A DNA stretch of 64,000 bases from contig PBWH01000006.1 in NCBI GenBank assembly GCA_002727195.1, positions 319,018-383,017 on the forward strand. The letters run 5' to 3'. The stretch comes from Gemmatimonadota bacterium (lineage in GTDB: Bacteria > Latescibacterota > UBA2968). This document shows, piece by piece, positions 43,860 to 53,391 of this stretch; the stretch's first letter is position 1, and each line of letters begins with the position of its first letter. The notes under the pieces were generated by a model, which was given only the letters and a program-made list of their open reading frames with translations, ran no database searches and was not told where the DNA came from. The translations under genes were made by a program, and so were the position numbers.

Positions 43860-45059
43860 ATGTTTGAAGCCAACTACCACGAGTCCCTCGTTCCCAACTA
43901 CGAACTCCCGGATCCCCTGGTCACTCAAGACGGTGCCGCCGTATCCTCTTCGGACTGGGGCAAAAGACGGGCCGAAATTTTGTCCCTGTTCGAGACACAC
44001 GTCTTCGGTAAGACACCGGATCAGCCGATTCGCGTCCGAACCCAAGTGATGTCCGAGACGGAGTCACTGGGCGGCAAGGCGCGACGCAAGGAGATCCGTC
44101 TCTACTTCACCGACCAGGACACCCGTCCCTACCTCGATCTCCTGATCTATCTGCCCTCTTCCGCGAGTGGGCAGGTGCCCGGATTCGTCGGTCTCAACTT
44201 CCAGGGCAATCATTCCACCACGCCAGAGGCTGACGTCATTCTGTCCGATCAATGGATGCGTGCGAAGGGAGCGGGTGTAGTCGACCATCAGGCGACGCAG
44301 GAGGCGAGAGGGACATCCGCCAGCCGCTGGGCGATCGAGCGGATCATCGATCGCGGCTATATGGTCGCGACCGCATACTGCGGTGACCTGGACCCCGACT
44401 ACGATGACGGGTATCAGGACGGCATCCATCCGCTGTTTCATTCGAATGGCGCGGTACCCGCCGACGATGAGTGGGGGACGATCGGCGCCTGGGCCTGGGG
44501 GCTGAGTCGGGCGCTCGATTACTTCGAAACCGATGACGAGATCGATGCCACACGGATCGCCGGGATGGGGCATTCCCGTCTTGGGAAGACGTCGCTGTGG
44601 GCAGGCGCCCAGGACGAACGGTTCGCTCTTGTCATCTCGAACAACAGCGGATGCGGCGGCGCCGCCCTGTCTCGTCGTCGATACGGCGAAACGGTCGGGC
44701 GGATCAACGCATCGTTCCCACACTGGTTCTGCAACAACTTCCGCCAATACAACGAGAACGAAGACGCCTGTCCCGTCGATCAGCACATGCTGATCGCACT
44801 GATGGCCCCACGACCCGTGTATGTGGCGAGCGCGGAGGAAGATCGTTGGGCGGACCCGAAGGGCGAATTCCTGAGCGCGAAGTATGCCGACGCCGTGTAT
44901 CGCCTGCTCGGTACCGACGGTCTGGATGCCGAAGACATGCCTCCCATCGAGTCACCCATCCAGAGCCGTATCGGCTACCACATCCGCAGCGGAGGTCATA
45001 ACGTCACCGACTACGATTGGGACCGATACATGGACTTCGCTGATATCCACATGCGATAG
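43860..45059 (+). CDS. CE15-like glucuronoyl/carbohydrate esterase
   Basis: A 399-residue alpha/beta hydrolase. The nucleophile region MGHSRLGKTSLWAGAQDE followed by ISNNSGCGGAALSRR matches CE15 glucuronoyl esterases, which cut ester links to glucuronic acid. YCGDLDPDYDDGYQDG is a conserved acidic loop, and SGGHNVTDYDWDRY carries the late His. ATG 43860 is preferred; a GTG at 43797 would add 21 residues. No clear signal peptide is visible. It is adjacent to the large lyase-like gene and sulfatases, consistent with uronate-rich polysaccharide turnover. Confidence 0.82.
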   Translation: MFEANYHESLVPNYELPDPLVTQDGAAVSSSDWGKRRAEILSLFETHVFGKTPDQPIRVRTQVMSETESLGGKARRKEIRLYFTDQDTRPYLDLLIYLPSSASGQVPGFVGLNFQGNHSTTPEADVILSDQWMRAKGAGVVDHQATQEARGTSASRWAIERIIDRGYMVATAYCGDLDPDYDDGYQDGIHPLFHSNGAVPADDEWGTIGAWAWGLSRALDYFETDDEIDATRIAGMGHSRLGKTSLWAGAQDERFALVISNNSGCGGAALSRRRYGETVGRINASFPHWFCNNFRQYNENEDACPVDQHMLIALMAPRPVYVASAEEDRWADPKGEFLSAKYADAVYRLLGTDGLDAEDMPPIESPIQSRIGYHIRSGGHNVTDYDWDRYMDFADIHMR

Positions 45060-45077
45060 CGCCAGCGATCCTGTAGG

Positions 45078-45148
45078 GACCTAAGCAAATCGAGGACTTC
45101 CCCTCTCCCATCTGCAGGGAGAGGGGAAGTCCTCGATTTGCTTAGGTC
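45078..45148. repeat. Perfect 32-bp inverted repeat with 7-nt loop
   Basis: The left arm (45078-45109, starting GACCTAAGCAAATCGAGGAC) and right arm (45117-45148) are exact reverse complements, with loop ATCTGCA. It lies 18 bp after the CE15 gene stop. As RNA it would be a very stable hairpin. The inner part is the CCCTCTCCC/GGGAGAGGG repeat also seen at 13813. Confidence 0.95.
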
Positions 45149-45161
45149 AGGGTGAGGGTCT

Positions 45162-45386
45162 TCAGGTATGACAGATAAACGAGAGAACCAATATCAAACG
45201 AAGACCGAATCCAACCCTACAAACAAAACCCCTAGTACTGGCAGTACAAAGGCCAACCCGTCCCCCTCCTCGGCGGCACTGTCGAAGACAACGTCTTCCA
45301 GATTTCCGATCTGCGGCATACCCGCTCCCTGCATAGAACGACACAAGAGCGAGAATCAGCGCACCCAGTATAGCAGTGAGATCCAT
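45162..45386 (-). CDS. Possible small membrane protein
   Basis: ATG 45386 has AGAAGG five bases upstream and begins [20 protein letters not shown], one hydrophobic segment. The current frame continues as an Arg/Cys-rich, unlikely tail. A one-base shift near 45307 gives [20 protein letters not shown] and a second hydrophobic segment ending at about 45190. So it may be a two-helix small protein with a frameshift. No family recognised. Confidence 0.3.
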   Translation of the reverse strand: MDLTAILGALILALVSFYAGSGYAADRKSGRRCLRQCRRGGGRVGLCTASTRGFVCRVGFGLRLILVLSFICHT

Positions 45387-45497
45387 AACGGCCTTCTTTA
45401 CGAAGCAGCGCTACCTTTACGAATTCGTTCGGCGGATGTGTACTGCAACTAGACCTCCAGTCTAAGGAGAGTGACAGCTGAAAGATGTCCAGACCCC

Positions 45498-47585
45498 CTA
45501 CGGCTTCAGACTGGATCCCGCGATAGCTGGCTCGCTCGTAAGGCCAATGGCATCCACACTGACCTGACCACCTGCCCACACCACGGTGCCGCATTCGAGT
45601 GACTTCAGCGATACTCTGAAGTTGCGGTGGACAAGCTCGAGGTGAGAGGGTGTGGGGCCGTGGTATGCGGCGGCGATCGTTTGGCCGTCAGGGGAGACGT
45701 AGAGCCAGGCGGCAGCGTCCTTCTTTGTGATGAGAGTGACGTCACTGATCTGGATGCGGCCGGATCTGGATTGATGGGCGTAGCGGCTGTCGAGCATGGG
45801 CATGGGGACTTTGCCGGCGTGGGTGTAGCGCTCGGGAGCTCGAAACCAGTCGAAGAGGTCTACCTTCAACCCCAGCGTGCGGCCGTCTCGAGAATAGTCG
45901 ACGAGCCAGGGACGAGTCTCTGTATCGGATCCCGAATACGTTGCCGGGGGACTGGACTCGTCCCTGAATTGGCCAGAGCTCACGACGGCGGCGAAGGCGG
46001 CGCCGTCCTCGTAGTCGTTCCGGTTGGCGATTTCGGAATAGAAGCCGCACTGAGGCCACCCCTGGAAAAAGGCGCCCGGCCAGGAGAGTTCCCAGAAGGT
46101 TTTCGCGGCGTTCCGATAGTTGTAGAGTTCGATCGTCATAGTCCCGTCTTTGTCTGCAATGCGCAGCTGCTCTTTACCTCCATGGGGCCAGGGAGCCATA
46201 CAGAGGGAGGTGAGGGTAAAGGGTCTGATGGCTATCATGATGTCGCCCGTCTCGAGGACGACGGTCGCGTTATGATCGTGGAGCGAGGGTAGGGTGGTGA
46301 CTTCGAAGTCGTCGATCCAGATCTTGTCGGTGTCGGGGTTCCAGTGGGGGAGGGCGATGACGGCCTTTGCGCTGTGGTGCCGCTCTATCCCGTTGAGGTT
46401 GCGTGGGATGTAGAGAGCGATGGCGCGGTTCTCGTCCTGCACGCCCTGAAAGTGACCCATGTCCGGGATCATGCCCGAGCTTCCGCGGTCAGCTCCTGGT
46501 GAGAAGTCACCCAGCCAGTTGTCGTCGAGGACATACCGGGTATACAGAACGCCGGCCAGCTCTTCTCCCGGCATACGGTAATGCACGGTGTAGACGTTCG
46601 ACTGCCACGCGATGTAGACGATGTCCTGGTTGAACATATTGCGTGACGCCACGCCAAACGAGTAGTTCGCGTCCTTGAAGACGGACGTGTAGATCCCCTC
46701 GTCACGTCCCGTCGTTTCCACGACCTGATCCGACCAAGTAGGGTTGTCCAGAAGCCCGTCCAACCAGGGCGGCACCCGTCCGGTGTCCAGCCAATCCCGC
46801 AGACTCTCCGTTTCCTTCTCTTTAGTGTGACCGTGGTTGCCCCGACCGATGACCGCGAAGTGATAGGCGCGGCCGTGTGGACCGGCCCAGCGGTGGGTCG
46901 GTGTATGGGCATGGAGATAGGCGCCGAGGGCCATCCGGGAGAGGGCCACCGAAGCGCGGATTCGGGTGTCCGCGTCCTTGACGCGACGGGTCAGGGTCGA
47001 GAGGACGTGGATGGCGAGCGGGGTGTAGGGTATGCTGTTGTACTCGTAGTTTCCACCCGATCGGTCGGTGAATGCCATCCAGCTCTTCAGCTTGTCATAG
47101 CCGCGTTGCGCGATCTCGGGATCGCCGAGAAGTTCGCCGCCCATGCACGTGTTGGTGATGTCCTTGATGGCGACGTTGGTGTACTTGTGATGAACGTCGA
47201 TCCTGCGGACGTTCCCGAGTGCCAGCCGGATGCTTTCACGCAGTTTTTGGGCGGTCTCCGGCGAGAGCAGCGCTTCGTGATCCATTATCATCGGGATGAG
47301 GGCGAACAGGCAGAACTCGACGATGTTCAGCGCTTCGACCGGCGTTTCCTTTCCCGAGGGGAAGGCACCGTAATGCGGAGAATCCGGGTCCGTGTCCTGA
47401 CATTCGAGGAGCCCGGGGACGATTTTCTCGGCGTTGGCGATGTCCTCAGGGGTGCCGTTTGCCAGGAGCGTCGCGAGGAGCTCTGCTGTCTTTCTGGGTG
47501 GGTGGTACTCTTGGCCGTTTACGATGGTGAGCGGCATGTAGAGGTCGTAGTCGAACGGGGATGGGAGGCTCAGTGGCTTGCTCAA
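45498..47585 (-). CDS. Large uncharacterised protein, polysaccharide-lyase-like architecture
   Basis: A 695-residue protein not matching a family I can name with confidence. The first ~300 residues are helical (TAQKLRESIRLALGNVRRID, HHKYTNVAIKDITNTCMGGE, RIRASVALSRMALGAYLHAH), like an alpha/alpha toroid. The rest is beta-rich (IWIDDFEVTTLPSLHDHNAT, TWELSW-type strands), like the beta-sandwich of heparinase/alginate-type lyases. His/Tyr/Asn clusters such as HHKYTN and GRGNHGHTKEKET could be catalytic. No signal peptide. Start TTG 47585. Between a CE15 esterase and sulfatases, a glycan role is plausible. Confidence 0.6.
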   Translation of the reverse strand: MSKPLSLPSPFDYDLYMPLTIVNGQEYHPPRKTAELLATLLANGTPEDIANAEKIVPGLLECQDTDPDSPHYGAFPSGKETPVEALNIVEFCLFALIPMIMDHEALLSPETAQKLRESIRLALGNVRRIDVHHKYTNVAIKDITNTCMGGELLGDPEIAQRGYDKLKSWMAFTDRSGGNYEYNSIPYTPLAIHVLSTLTRRVKDADTRIRASVALSRMALGAYLHAHTPTHRWAGPHGRAYHFAVIGRGNHGHTKEKETESLRDWLDTGRVPPWLDGLLDNPTWSDQVVETTGRDEGIYTSVFKDANYSFGVASRNMFNQDIVYIAWQSNVYTVHYRMPGEELAGVLYTRYVLDDNWLGDFSPGADRGSSGMIPDMGHFQGVQDENRAIALYIPRNLNGIERHHSAKAVIALPHWNPDTDKIWIDDFEVTTLPSLHDHNATVVLETGDIMIAIRPFTLTSLCMAPWPHGGKEQLRIADKDGTMTIELYNYRNAAKTFWELSWPGAFFQGWPQCGFYSEIANRNDYEDGAAFAAVVSSGQFRDESSPPATYSGSDTETRPWLVDYSRDGRTLGLKVDLFDWFRAPERYTHAGKVPMPMLDSRYAHQSRSGRIQISDVTLITKKDAAAWLYVSPDGQTIAAAYHGPTPSHLELVHRNFRVSLKSLECGTVVWAGGQVSVDAIGLTSEPAIAGSSLKP

Positions 47586-48101
47586 GTGGCCATCTTTCTT
47601 GTGGGTGTCGTAAGACTTCTCTGGCGCGTGGGGTGACAGCTAAGCTAAAGTAGAAAGAGAGATGTTGCCAAGGATCCTGCCGTAGGGAGGTTCCTGTTCT
47701 TTATATGGTCGACGGCGCCGCGTATCATCGATGCACACCCGTCCATGTTGTGGTATTGCGGCTGAAAGTGACATATCGGCCCACGAGGAATGCCATACTC
47801 CCCGTTGTCTAGCCCCAGAACAGGGCGGACTGCCGCTTCCTGAGTCCCAGCACGTCGTTGTTCACAAATCCGACTGCCGCCCCGATCACGGTTCCCAGGA
47901 TAGCCATCTCTTTGGAAAGGTTCGCATCCTCAAGAATGGGTGTCCACTCATTAGATGCCAGAATCCAGCCTGCGTTCCGTTTCGGTGGCGCAGTGGCGTC
48001 TTGCGGTCCGGTTCTCGGCGCAGCATACTTCCATCGCCGAAGACTCCGAACCCTGGGCGCTACGGCGACGTTCGCCCTCATCACTCTGAACTCGGTTTCC
48101 C
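47586..48101. other. Intergenic, one unidentified fragment
   Basis: On the minus strand 47809-47907 a frame reads MAILGTVIGAAVGFVNNDVL then GLRKRQSALFWG and stop, with a glycine-rich hydrophobic start. It could be a fragment of a small membrane protein; no family is recognised. Nothing else is supported. Confidence 0.4.
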
Positions 48102-49535
48102 ATGCGACCCAATATCCTACTGATCACCCTCGACGATATGGGCCCCACCGCCGGCTGCTGGGGCGATCATACGGTTCCTACCCCCAACATAGACAGAATG
48201 GCGGCGGAGGGAATCTGCTTCACACGCGGCTACTCGACCCACTCGTCGTGCAGCCCTGCACGAAGTTGCTTGTATACCGGGCTCTACACGCATCAGAACG
48301 GCCATCACGGGCTGTCACATCGTGGCTATATGCTGCACCGTGGCGTGCCGACACTGCCGACACTGCTGAAGGAAGCAGGATACCGGAATTGCGCCGTCGG
48401 TAAGGTACACGTCGACCCGGAAGAGGCGCTGCCGTTCGAAACCGAGTGGGAGCCGAAGGGGATGAGCCGGCGGGACGTGCACGCGTACCCGAAAAACATC
48501 GAGCGGTTCATTGATGACTGCGGGGACACACCCTGGTTCGCGCTGTGTTCGTTGGGGGATCCGCACCGGCAATATAAAGGACCCGAACACGGGCTCCCCG
48601 AGCAGATGCTGACCGAGGATGACGTAAGGCCGTTTGCCGTGCACGGAGAACTCGATTCACCAGCGATGCGAAAGGAAGTGGCGGGCTACTACAACGCCGT
48701 TCAGCGTATCGACATCGCCGTTGGGCTGATGCTGGACATGCTCGAGCGGAAGGGCCTGGACGAAAAGACACTGGTCTGGTTTACGAGCGATCACGGGCCA
48801 CCCTTCGCCCGCGGGAAGTCGACGACCTACGAGTTCGGGACGCGTGTCCCGTATATCGCGCGGTGGAAGGGGAAGATTATGCTCGGACAGGTCCGAGACG
48901 AGTTTGTGGGGCACGTGGATGTCATGCCAACGTTTCTGGAGGTTGCAGGTGTCGAGCCACCCGGTATCCAAGCGGGTCGATCGATCGTGCCTCTGTTTGA
49001 CGGCAGCGAGGTCTCGTGGCGTGATCACATGGTCACCGAGTTTACAACCCATGGTGTCGGATTCGCGCCTCATCGCGCCGTTCGATCGGATCGCTACAAG
49101 CTGATCCACAACCTGCACCCCGGTCACTCGAAACCAGGGATCAATGTGGACGGTCGCGAGGTGCGCGACGCTCTAAGCGATCCGAAATGGGCAGACAGTC
49201 CGATTCAGGAGGTGTTTGCACGCATGGACAGGCCGCCCGACTACGAGCTCTATGATCTGCAGGAAGACCCGCTCGAAATGACCAACCTGGCTGATGATCC
49301 CAAACACACGGCGATCCTCAACGATCTGCTCGAACGCTTGACGGTCTGGAGGAAGGAGACATTCGATCCCCTGCTGAGCGAACGCTACTTCGAACGGATG
49401 CGGCAGCATACAGCCGACCACTTTGCTGCCCTGGAGGTCGCTACCCAGGAAGCCAAAGAGAAGGGTGAGGAGCCGCCCTATAACCGGATTGATATGACCG
49501 CCTTCCAGGAAGATTGGCCTGTGCCCTGGATGTAA
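48102..49535 (+). CDS. Type I sulfatase, heparan-N-sulfatase-like
   Basis: A 477-residue formylglycine sulfatase. NILLITLDDMGP with metal-binding Asp residues, CSPARSCLYTG with Cys50 as the formylglycine precursor, VGKVHVDPE, and FTSDHGPPFARGKSTTYEFG. The CSPAR signature and the compact C-terminus with YELYDLQEDPLEMTNL resemble N-sulfoglucosamine sulfohydrolase-type enzymes. No signal peptide is visible. It is the first of two consecutive plus-strand sulfatases. Confidence 0.9.
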   Translation: MRPNILLITLDDMGPTAGCWGDHTVPTPNIDRMAAEGICFTRGYSTHSSCSPARSCLYTGLYTHQNGHHGLSHRGYMLHRGVPTLPTLLKEAGYRNCAVGKVHVDPEEALPFETEWEPKGMSRRDVHAYPKNIERFIDDCGDTPWFALCSLGDPHRQYKGPEHGLPEQMLTEDDVRPFAVHGELDSPAMRKEVAGYYNAVQRIDIAVGLMLDMLERKGLDEKTLVWFTSDHGPPFARGKSTTYEFGTRVPYIARWKGKIMLGQVRDEFVGHVDVMPTFLEVAGVEPPGIQAGRSIVPLFDGSEVSWRDHMVTEFTTHGVGFAPHRAVRSDRYKLIHNLHPGHSKPGINVDGREVRDALSDPKWADSPIQEVFARMDRPPDYELYDLQEDPLEMTNLADDPKHTAILNDLLERLTVWRKETFDPLLSERYFERMRQHTADHFAALEVATQEAKEKGEEPPYNRIDMTAFQEDWPVPWM

Positions 49536-50045
49536 TGTAAAGGCGGTCCGGGCCTCGCTTAGGCTACGGCCCGGCAGGCACCCGCCCCGCGTTCGGCGTC
49601 GCTAGATGAACACCCGCCCGTCGCTGAAGCTATGGTGGGGGTTCAAGATGAACAGAGATGGCATTAGGGTGACGGAGCGTTTTGGTTTGAAGGAGGTCGC
49701 GCACCGACGGATGATGGAAAACTCACACGCAATGTGTAACCCAGGCCGGTCGTATTCCCTGGATCATTGGAGGAGTCTGCTTCCGCACCCTACCGTCGAT
49801 TATGGCAGGCCCGGGCGCAGAGAGTCTGCCCTGATCATCTGAGAACACCCAAGAGCCCAGGTCTTTTGGAATGTTTGGGTCACGAGAACTTCCACGGAAG
49901 GCGCCCATCCGTATCTGCAGAAGCATGGCGCGTGGCACTGCTGCCAGTAGCCCTCATTGCATCTTGTGTGCATCCGTGTTCATCAAGCCGGACGAGTGCA
50001 GCGAGAACGGCGGGTGACCGCTTCTGACTCTAACCGGAAAGTAAT
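49536..50045. other. Intergenic, nothing recognised
   Basis: About 510 bp between the two sulfatases. Short frames on both strands lack family features or good start signals. Confidence 0.5.
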
Positions 50046-51476
50046 ATGCCAGACAAACCCAACATTCTCCTCATCACTACCGATACGCAACGCTGCGACA
50101 CCCTCGCGTGTATGGGATATGACTTCGCGAAGTCTCCCTCCCTCGACCGCATGGCCCGTGAAGGCATCATGTTCACCCAGGGTCACACGACGTCACCAGT
50201 ATGCGGACCCACCCGATGCTCGCTGATCACGGGCGTCCATCCGCCGATCCACGGGGCGATCGAGAACGGGATCAGCCGGCGGGAAGACCTGGCCGTATTC
50301 CCTGATGCGTTGGCCGAAGCGGGATATACGAACATTATGGTGGGGAAGACGCATTTCGGGGATCTGCCCGAGTCGTTTGGGATCGACTTCTCGATGACGG
50401 GTAGCTCGAGGGCACAGGGCGAAGACCTGTACACGACACACCTGAAGGAACACGGACACGCCAAGCCGACCGAGTATCCGCACGATGTGCCGGAGGCGCT
50501 GTTCTTCGATGCCTTCGCGGCGACGAAGACGATGGAGGGGATCGATCAGGCGCTGAACGATCGGCCGGATGCGCCGTTTTTCGCGTTCCTGTCTATGCAC
50601 GCGCCTCACGGTCCGCTACATCCACCCGGGCGGTGGGGGACGCTCTATTCAGACGACGATCTGCCCCCGTTGCCGAAGAACCCGAGCATCGAAGGCGAAC
50701 CTGAGCACGCAAAGAAGCTGTTAGGTCTGAAGGATAACGCGCACAAGGAGGAACGGATCAACGAGGAGCGTCGGCTGTACTATGGGTTCTCGGCATACAG
50801 TGACCATCAGGTCGGCCGGATGCTCGAATACCTCGAAGAGAAGGGACTGACGGAGAGCACGCTCGTGATCTTTACGTCCGATCACGGGATCGATCTGTTC
50901 GACCACGGGTTCTCGAACAAGCACGTCTACTACGACAACACCTGGCGTATCCCATTCCTCATGCGGATGCCCGGTACCCTGGCAGCAGGAGAGACGCGTG
51001 AGTTCGCGATCTGGAACGATATCGCAGCTACGATCCTGGGGGCTGCCGGACTGACATCGGATACGATGCAGGCGCTCGACCTGTTTACGCCGCTCGCCGC
51101 AGGGGAAGAGTCGCCCCGGAAGTGTGCGGTATCCTCCCTCTACAAGTCGTGCGCGCTGGCGACGCGTCGGTGGAAGCTGGAGTATTACTTCGAGGAAGGC
51201 ACGTGTCGCCTGTTCGATCGGGAGAAGGATCCCGATGAGTATGAAGACCTGAGCGGGAGCGAGACACACGCGCCCGTCCGGCACGCGATGACCGAAGCAT
51301 TGCTACGCTGGAGGGCCGATATTGTGGATACGGAGTGGTTGAAAACTAGGACGAGCGGATCTGCACCGGTAGCCGCCCGCGTGACGGAGTTCGTTAAGGA
51401 GATGAAGGGGCGGGAATCGGAGGAGCGGCTGAATGAGGCTGCCCAGGTGATCGACGAACGGTTCACGGATCTGTAG
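50046..51476 (+). CDS. Type I sulfatase with variant CxPTR signature
   Basis: A 476-residue sulfatase. NILLITTDTQRCDTL (metal Asp), CGPTRCSLITG with Cys53 as the predicted formylglycine, GKTHFGDLP, HAPHGPLHPPG, and VIFTSDHGIDLFDHG. The fourth signature position is Thr where Ser or Ala is usual. The FYFEEGTCRLFDREKDPDE-like tail is typical. No signal peptide. It is followed convergently by the AraC regulator gene. Confidence 0.9.
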   Translation: MPDKPNILLITTDTQRCDTLACMGYDFAKSPSLDRMAREGIMFTQGHTTSPVCGPTRCSLITGVHPPIHGAIENGISRREDLAVFPDALAEAGYTNIMVGKTHFGDLPESFGIDFSMTGSSRAQGEDLYTTHLKEHGHAKPTEYPHDVPEALFFDAFAATKTMEGIDQALNDRPDAPFFAFLSMHAPHGPLHPPGRWGTLYSDDDLPPLPKNPSIEGEPEHAKKLLGLKDNAHKEERINEERRLYYGFSAYSDHQVGRMLEYLEEKGLTESTLVIFTSDHGIDLFDHGFSNKHVYYDNTWRIPFLMRMPGTLAAGETREFAIWNDIAATILGAAGLTSDTMQALDLFTPLAAGEESPRKCAVSSLYKSCALATRRWKLEYYFEEGTCRLFDREKDPDEYEDLSGSETHAPVRHAMTEALLRWRADIVDTEWLKTRTSGSAPVAARVTEFVKEMKGRESEERLNEAAQVIDERFTDL

Positions 51477-51529
51477 GCTATCTGGAAGTCGATAGACTCG
51501 TCTGAGGGCGCACTTCGAGATTCGTACCC

Positions 51530-52339
51530 TCACCCTTTCCTGAAGACGCTTGGTGAGACCCCAACCTTCTCTTTGAACTGTCTGCTGAAGAAGTAGACAT
51601 CCGAGTATCCCAGGATCTCGGCAATGCGGCTGACCGAGTGGTCGGAGGCACGCAACAGATCCTGCGCAGACTCGATCCGTGCCTGCAGGATGAACTCCCT
51701 CGGCGTTATGCCTCTGATCTTCCGGAATAGCCTCGTAAAGTGGTCGGCCGAGAGTCCGACGGCTTTCGCCAGCTTGTCGACCCGGTAGGGGGCACTGGGG
51801 TTTTCGTGAATCCTCCTGCAGATCGTCTCGATTCCTTCCGCCCGTCTATCTTCGCGCCCCGATCGATCCGTCAGAACTTCCTGGTTCCGAATCTCCGTCA
51901 ACGCTGCATCCATCCAGATGATCGCCTGATCGCCGTGACCTTCCCGATGAGCATAGACGACTCGAGTCAGCACGTCCTCCAGGAACGCGAGGTTTGTCAG
52001 ACGGCGATGGAATCGGAAGGTTTGGCCTGTCGCCGGCTCGAAGTGGATATGAATGACGACGAGGGGGCGATCCGGGTCGTGAGAGCCGATATAGCGGCCG
52101 CCGGGTCGGAGGGCAAAACAGTCGCCTGGAAGCAAGTCCCAGGCGTGTCCGTCCGCACGCAGCTGTCCACGTCCACTGAACACTGTCCATAGATCGTGAT
52201 CCACTGGGAGGCGGAGTGATGTATCCCACGACCAGTCCTGCACGCAGTGGGTGATCCCGGCTGAGTTGATCCGGCTGACTAGGCGTGGTGTTTTCATGTC
52301 GGGAAAATACAAATATTGGTCGTCTCCGTCTATTGTCAT
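51530..52339 (-). CDS. AraC-family transcriptional regulator
   Basis: About 269 residues from ATG 52339 (an ATG at 52297 gives 255). An N-terminal cupin-like sensor has WTVFSGRGQLRADG, LPGDCFALRPGGRY and VVIHIHFEPA. The C-terminal two-helix-turn-helix domain has VDKLAKAVGLSADHFTRLFR and IAEILGYSDVYFFSRQFKEK ending GVSPSVFRKG. Such sensors bind sugars or small ligands. It is divergent from the PhyH gene at 52416, the likely target, with ~75-120 bp between starts. Confidence 0.92.
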   Translation of the reverse strand: MTIDGDDQYLYFPDMKTPRLVSRINSAGITHCVQDWSWDTSLRLPVDHDLWTVFSGRGQLRADGHAWDLLPGDCFALRPGGRYIGSHDPDRPLVVIHIHFEPATGQTFRFHRRLTNLAFLEDVLTRVVYAHREGHGDQAIIWMDAALTEIRNQEVLTDRSGREDRRAEGIETICRRIHENPSAPYRVDKLAKAVGLSADHFTRLFRKIRGITPREFILQARIESAQDLLRASDHSVSRIAEILGYSDVYFFSRQFKEKVGVSPSVFRKG

Positions 52340-52415
52340 TTTGTCCTGAGGTGACGATTTTATGGACGTTTCGTGGAAAATGTTGGCTACAATCGGTATG
52401 TCGGATAGGTGAACG

Positions 52416-53261
52416 ATGTCAGGTACAGAACTCCTCGAGAAGTTCAATCGGGACGGCTATATCGCGATCGAGAATGCGTTCAATCCGGACGAGGTCGGCC
52501 GGATGCAGAGGGAGGCGGATGCGATTCTCGAGCTTATCGTTAACGCCTCGATTGGGCTGGAACGGAAGAGTGGCCGGCTGGATATCCTGCAGAAGGAGGA
52601 CGGTCAGCAGATCGTTCGCAAGATCCAGCCGATCAACGATCTGAGCCTGTATCTTGCGGAGATCTCGAACGACGAGCGCTTTCTGGGCCCGATGCGCACG
52701 ATCATGGGAGACGAGCCGATCCTGATGGAGGAGAAGCTCAACTACAAGGAACCGCTCCCCGAGCCCTTGAACGGGTTTGATTTCGGTCCACGGTCGAATG
52801 ACCGGTTTCCCATCCATTCGGACTGGGCGTACTACAAAGCACAGAACTATCCCCAGTCCATCATCTCGTCTGCGATCGTGCTCGATGATTGCACCGAGGA
52901 TTCGGGACCGCTGCACATCTGGCCTGGTAGCCACAAGGAAGACCTGCCTCACGACAAGGTTGAAATCGGTCTTGAGGTGCAGCCCCGTCTGATCGACCCC
53001 GAGGGTGGGATTGACTTGCTGGTTCCGGCCGGTACAGTGATGATCTTCTCGTCTCTCCTGATTCACAATTCGCGCCCGAACGTGTCCGGCAAGCCGCGTC
53101 GTCTGATGATCTACAGCCACTACCCCAAGGCTGCTGACATGGGAGCGGATGTCCGCAACGGTCCGGCTCGTCTGCGCGAATCACCCTACGAATGGGAATA
53201 CATCCGCAAACGAGACCGTGGAGAACTGAAGGACGTTTTCACAGCACCGACTTTCTCGTAA
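52416..53261 (+). CDS. Phytanoyl-CoA dioxygenase (PhyH) family protein
   Basis: A 281-residue Fe(II)/2OG oxygenase. FNRDGYIAIENAFNPDEVGR (fold start), HxD in FPIHSDWAYY, LHIWPGSHKEDLP, distal His in SLLIHNSRPNVSGKPRR with the 2OG-binding Arg. It is probably controlled by the divergent AraC regulator. The next PhyH gene follows on the same strand after 130 bp containing a GCCTTGCCGTAGCCTTGGCG-type repeat. Confidence 0.9.
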   Translation: MSGTELLEKFNRDGYIAIENAFNPDEVGRMQREADAILELIVNASIGLERKSGRLDILQKEDGQQIVRKIQPINDLSLYLAEISNDERFLGPMRTIMGDEPILMEEKLNYKEPLPEPLNGFDFGPRSNDRFPIHSDWAYYKAQNYPQSIISSAIVLDDCTEDSGPLHIWPGSHKEDLPHDKVEIGLEVQPRLIDPEGGIDLLVPAGTVMIFSSLLIHNSRPNVSGKPRRLMIYSHYPKAADMGADVRNGPARLRESPYEWEYIRKRDRGELKDVFTAPTFS

Positions 53262-53391
53262 AGCAACCGTCGCACCAAGCCGCCGTCGCACTGAGCGCGC
53301 CTGCCTTGCCGTAGCCTTGGCGAAGGAAGGAGTCGAAGTGTCGGCCAACTGGCGACGAGATCAACGCACTTCATTTTCAGGATCTTTAGGC

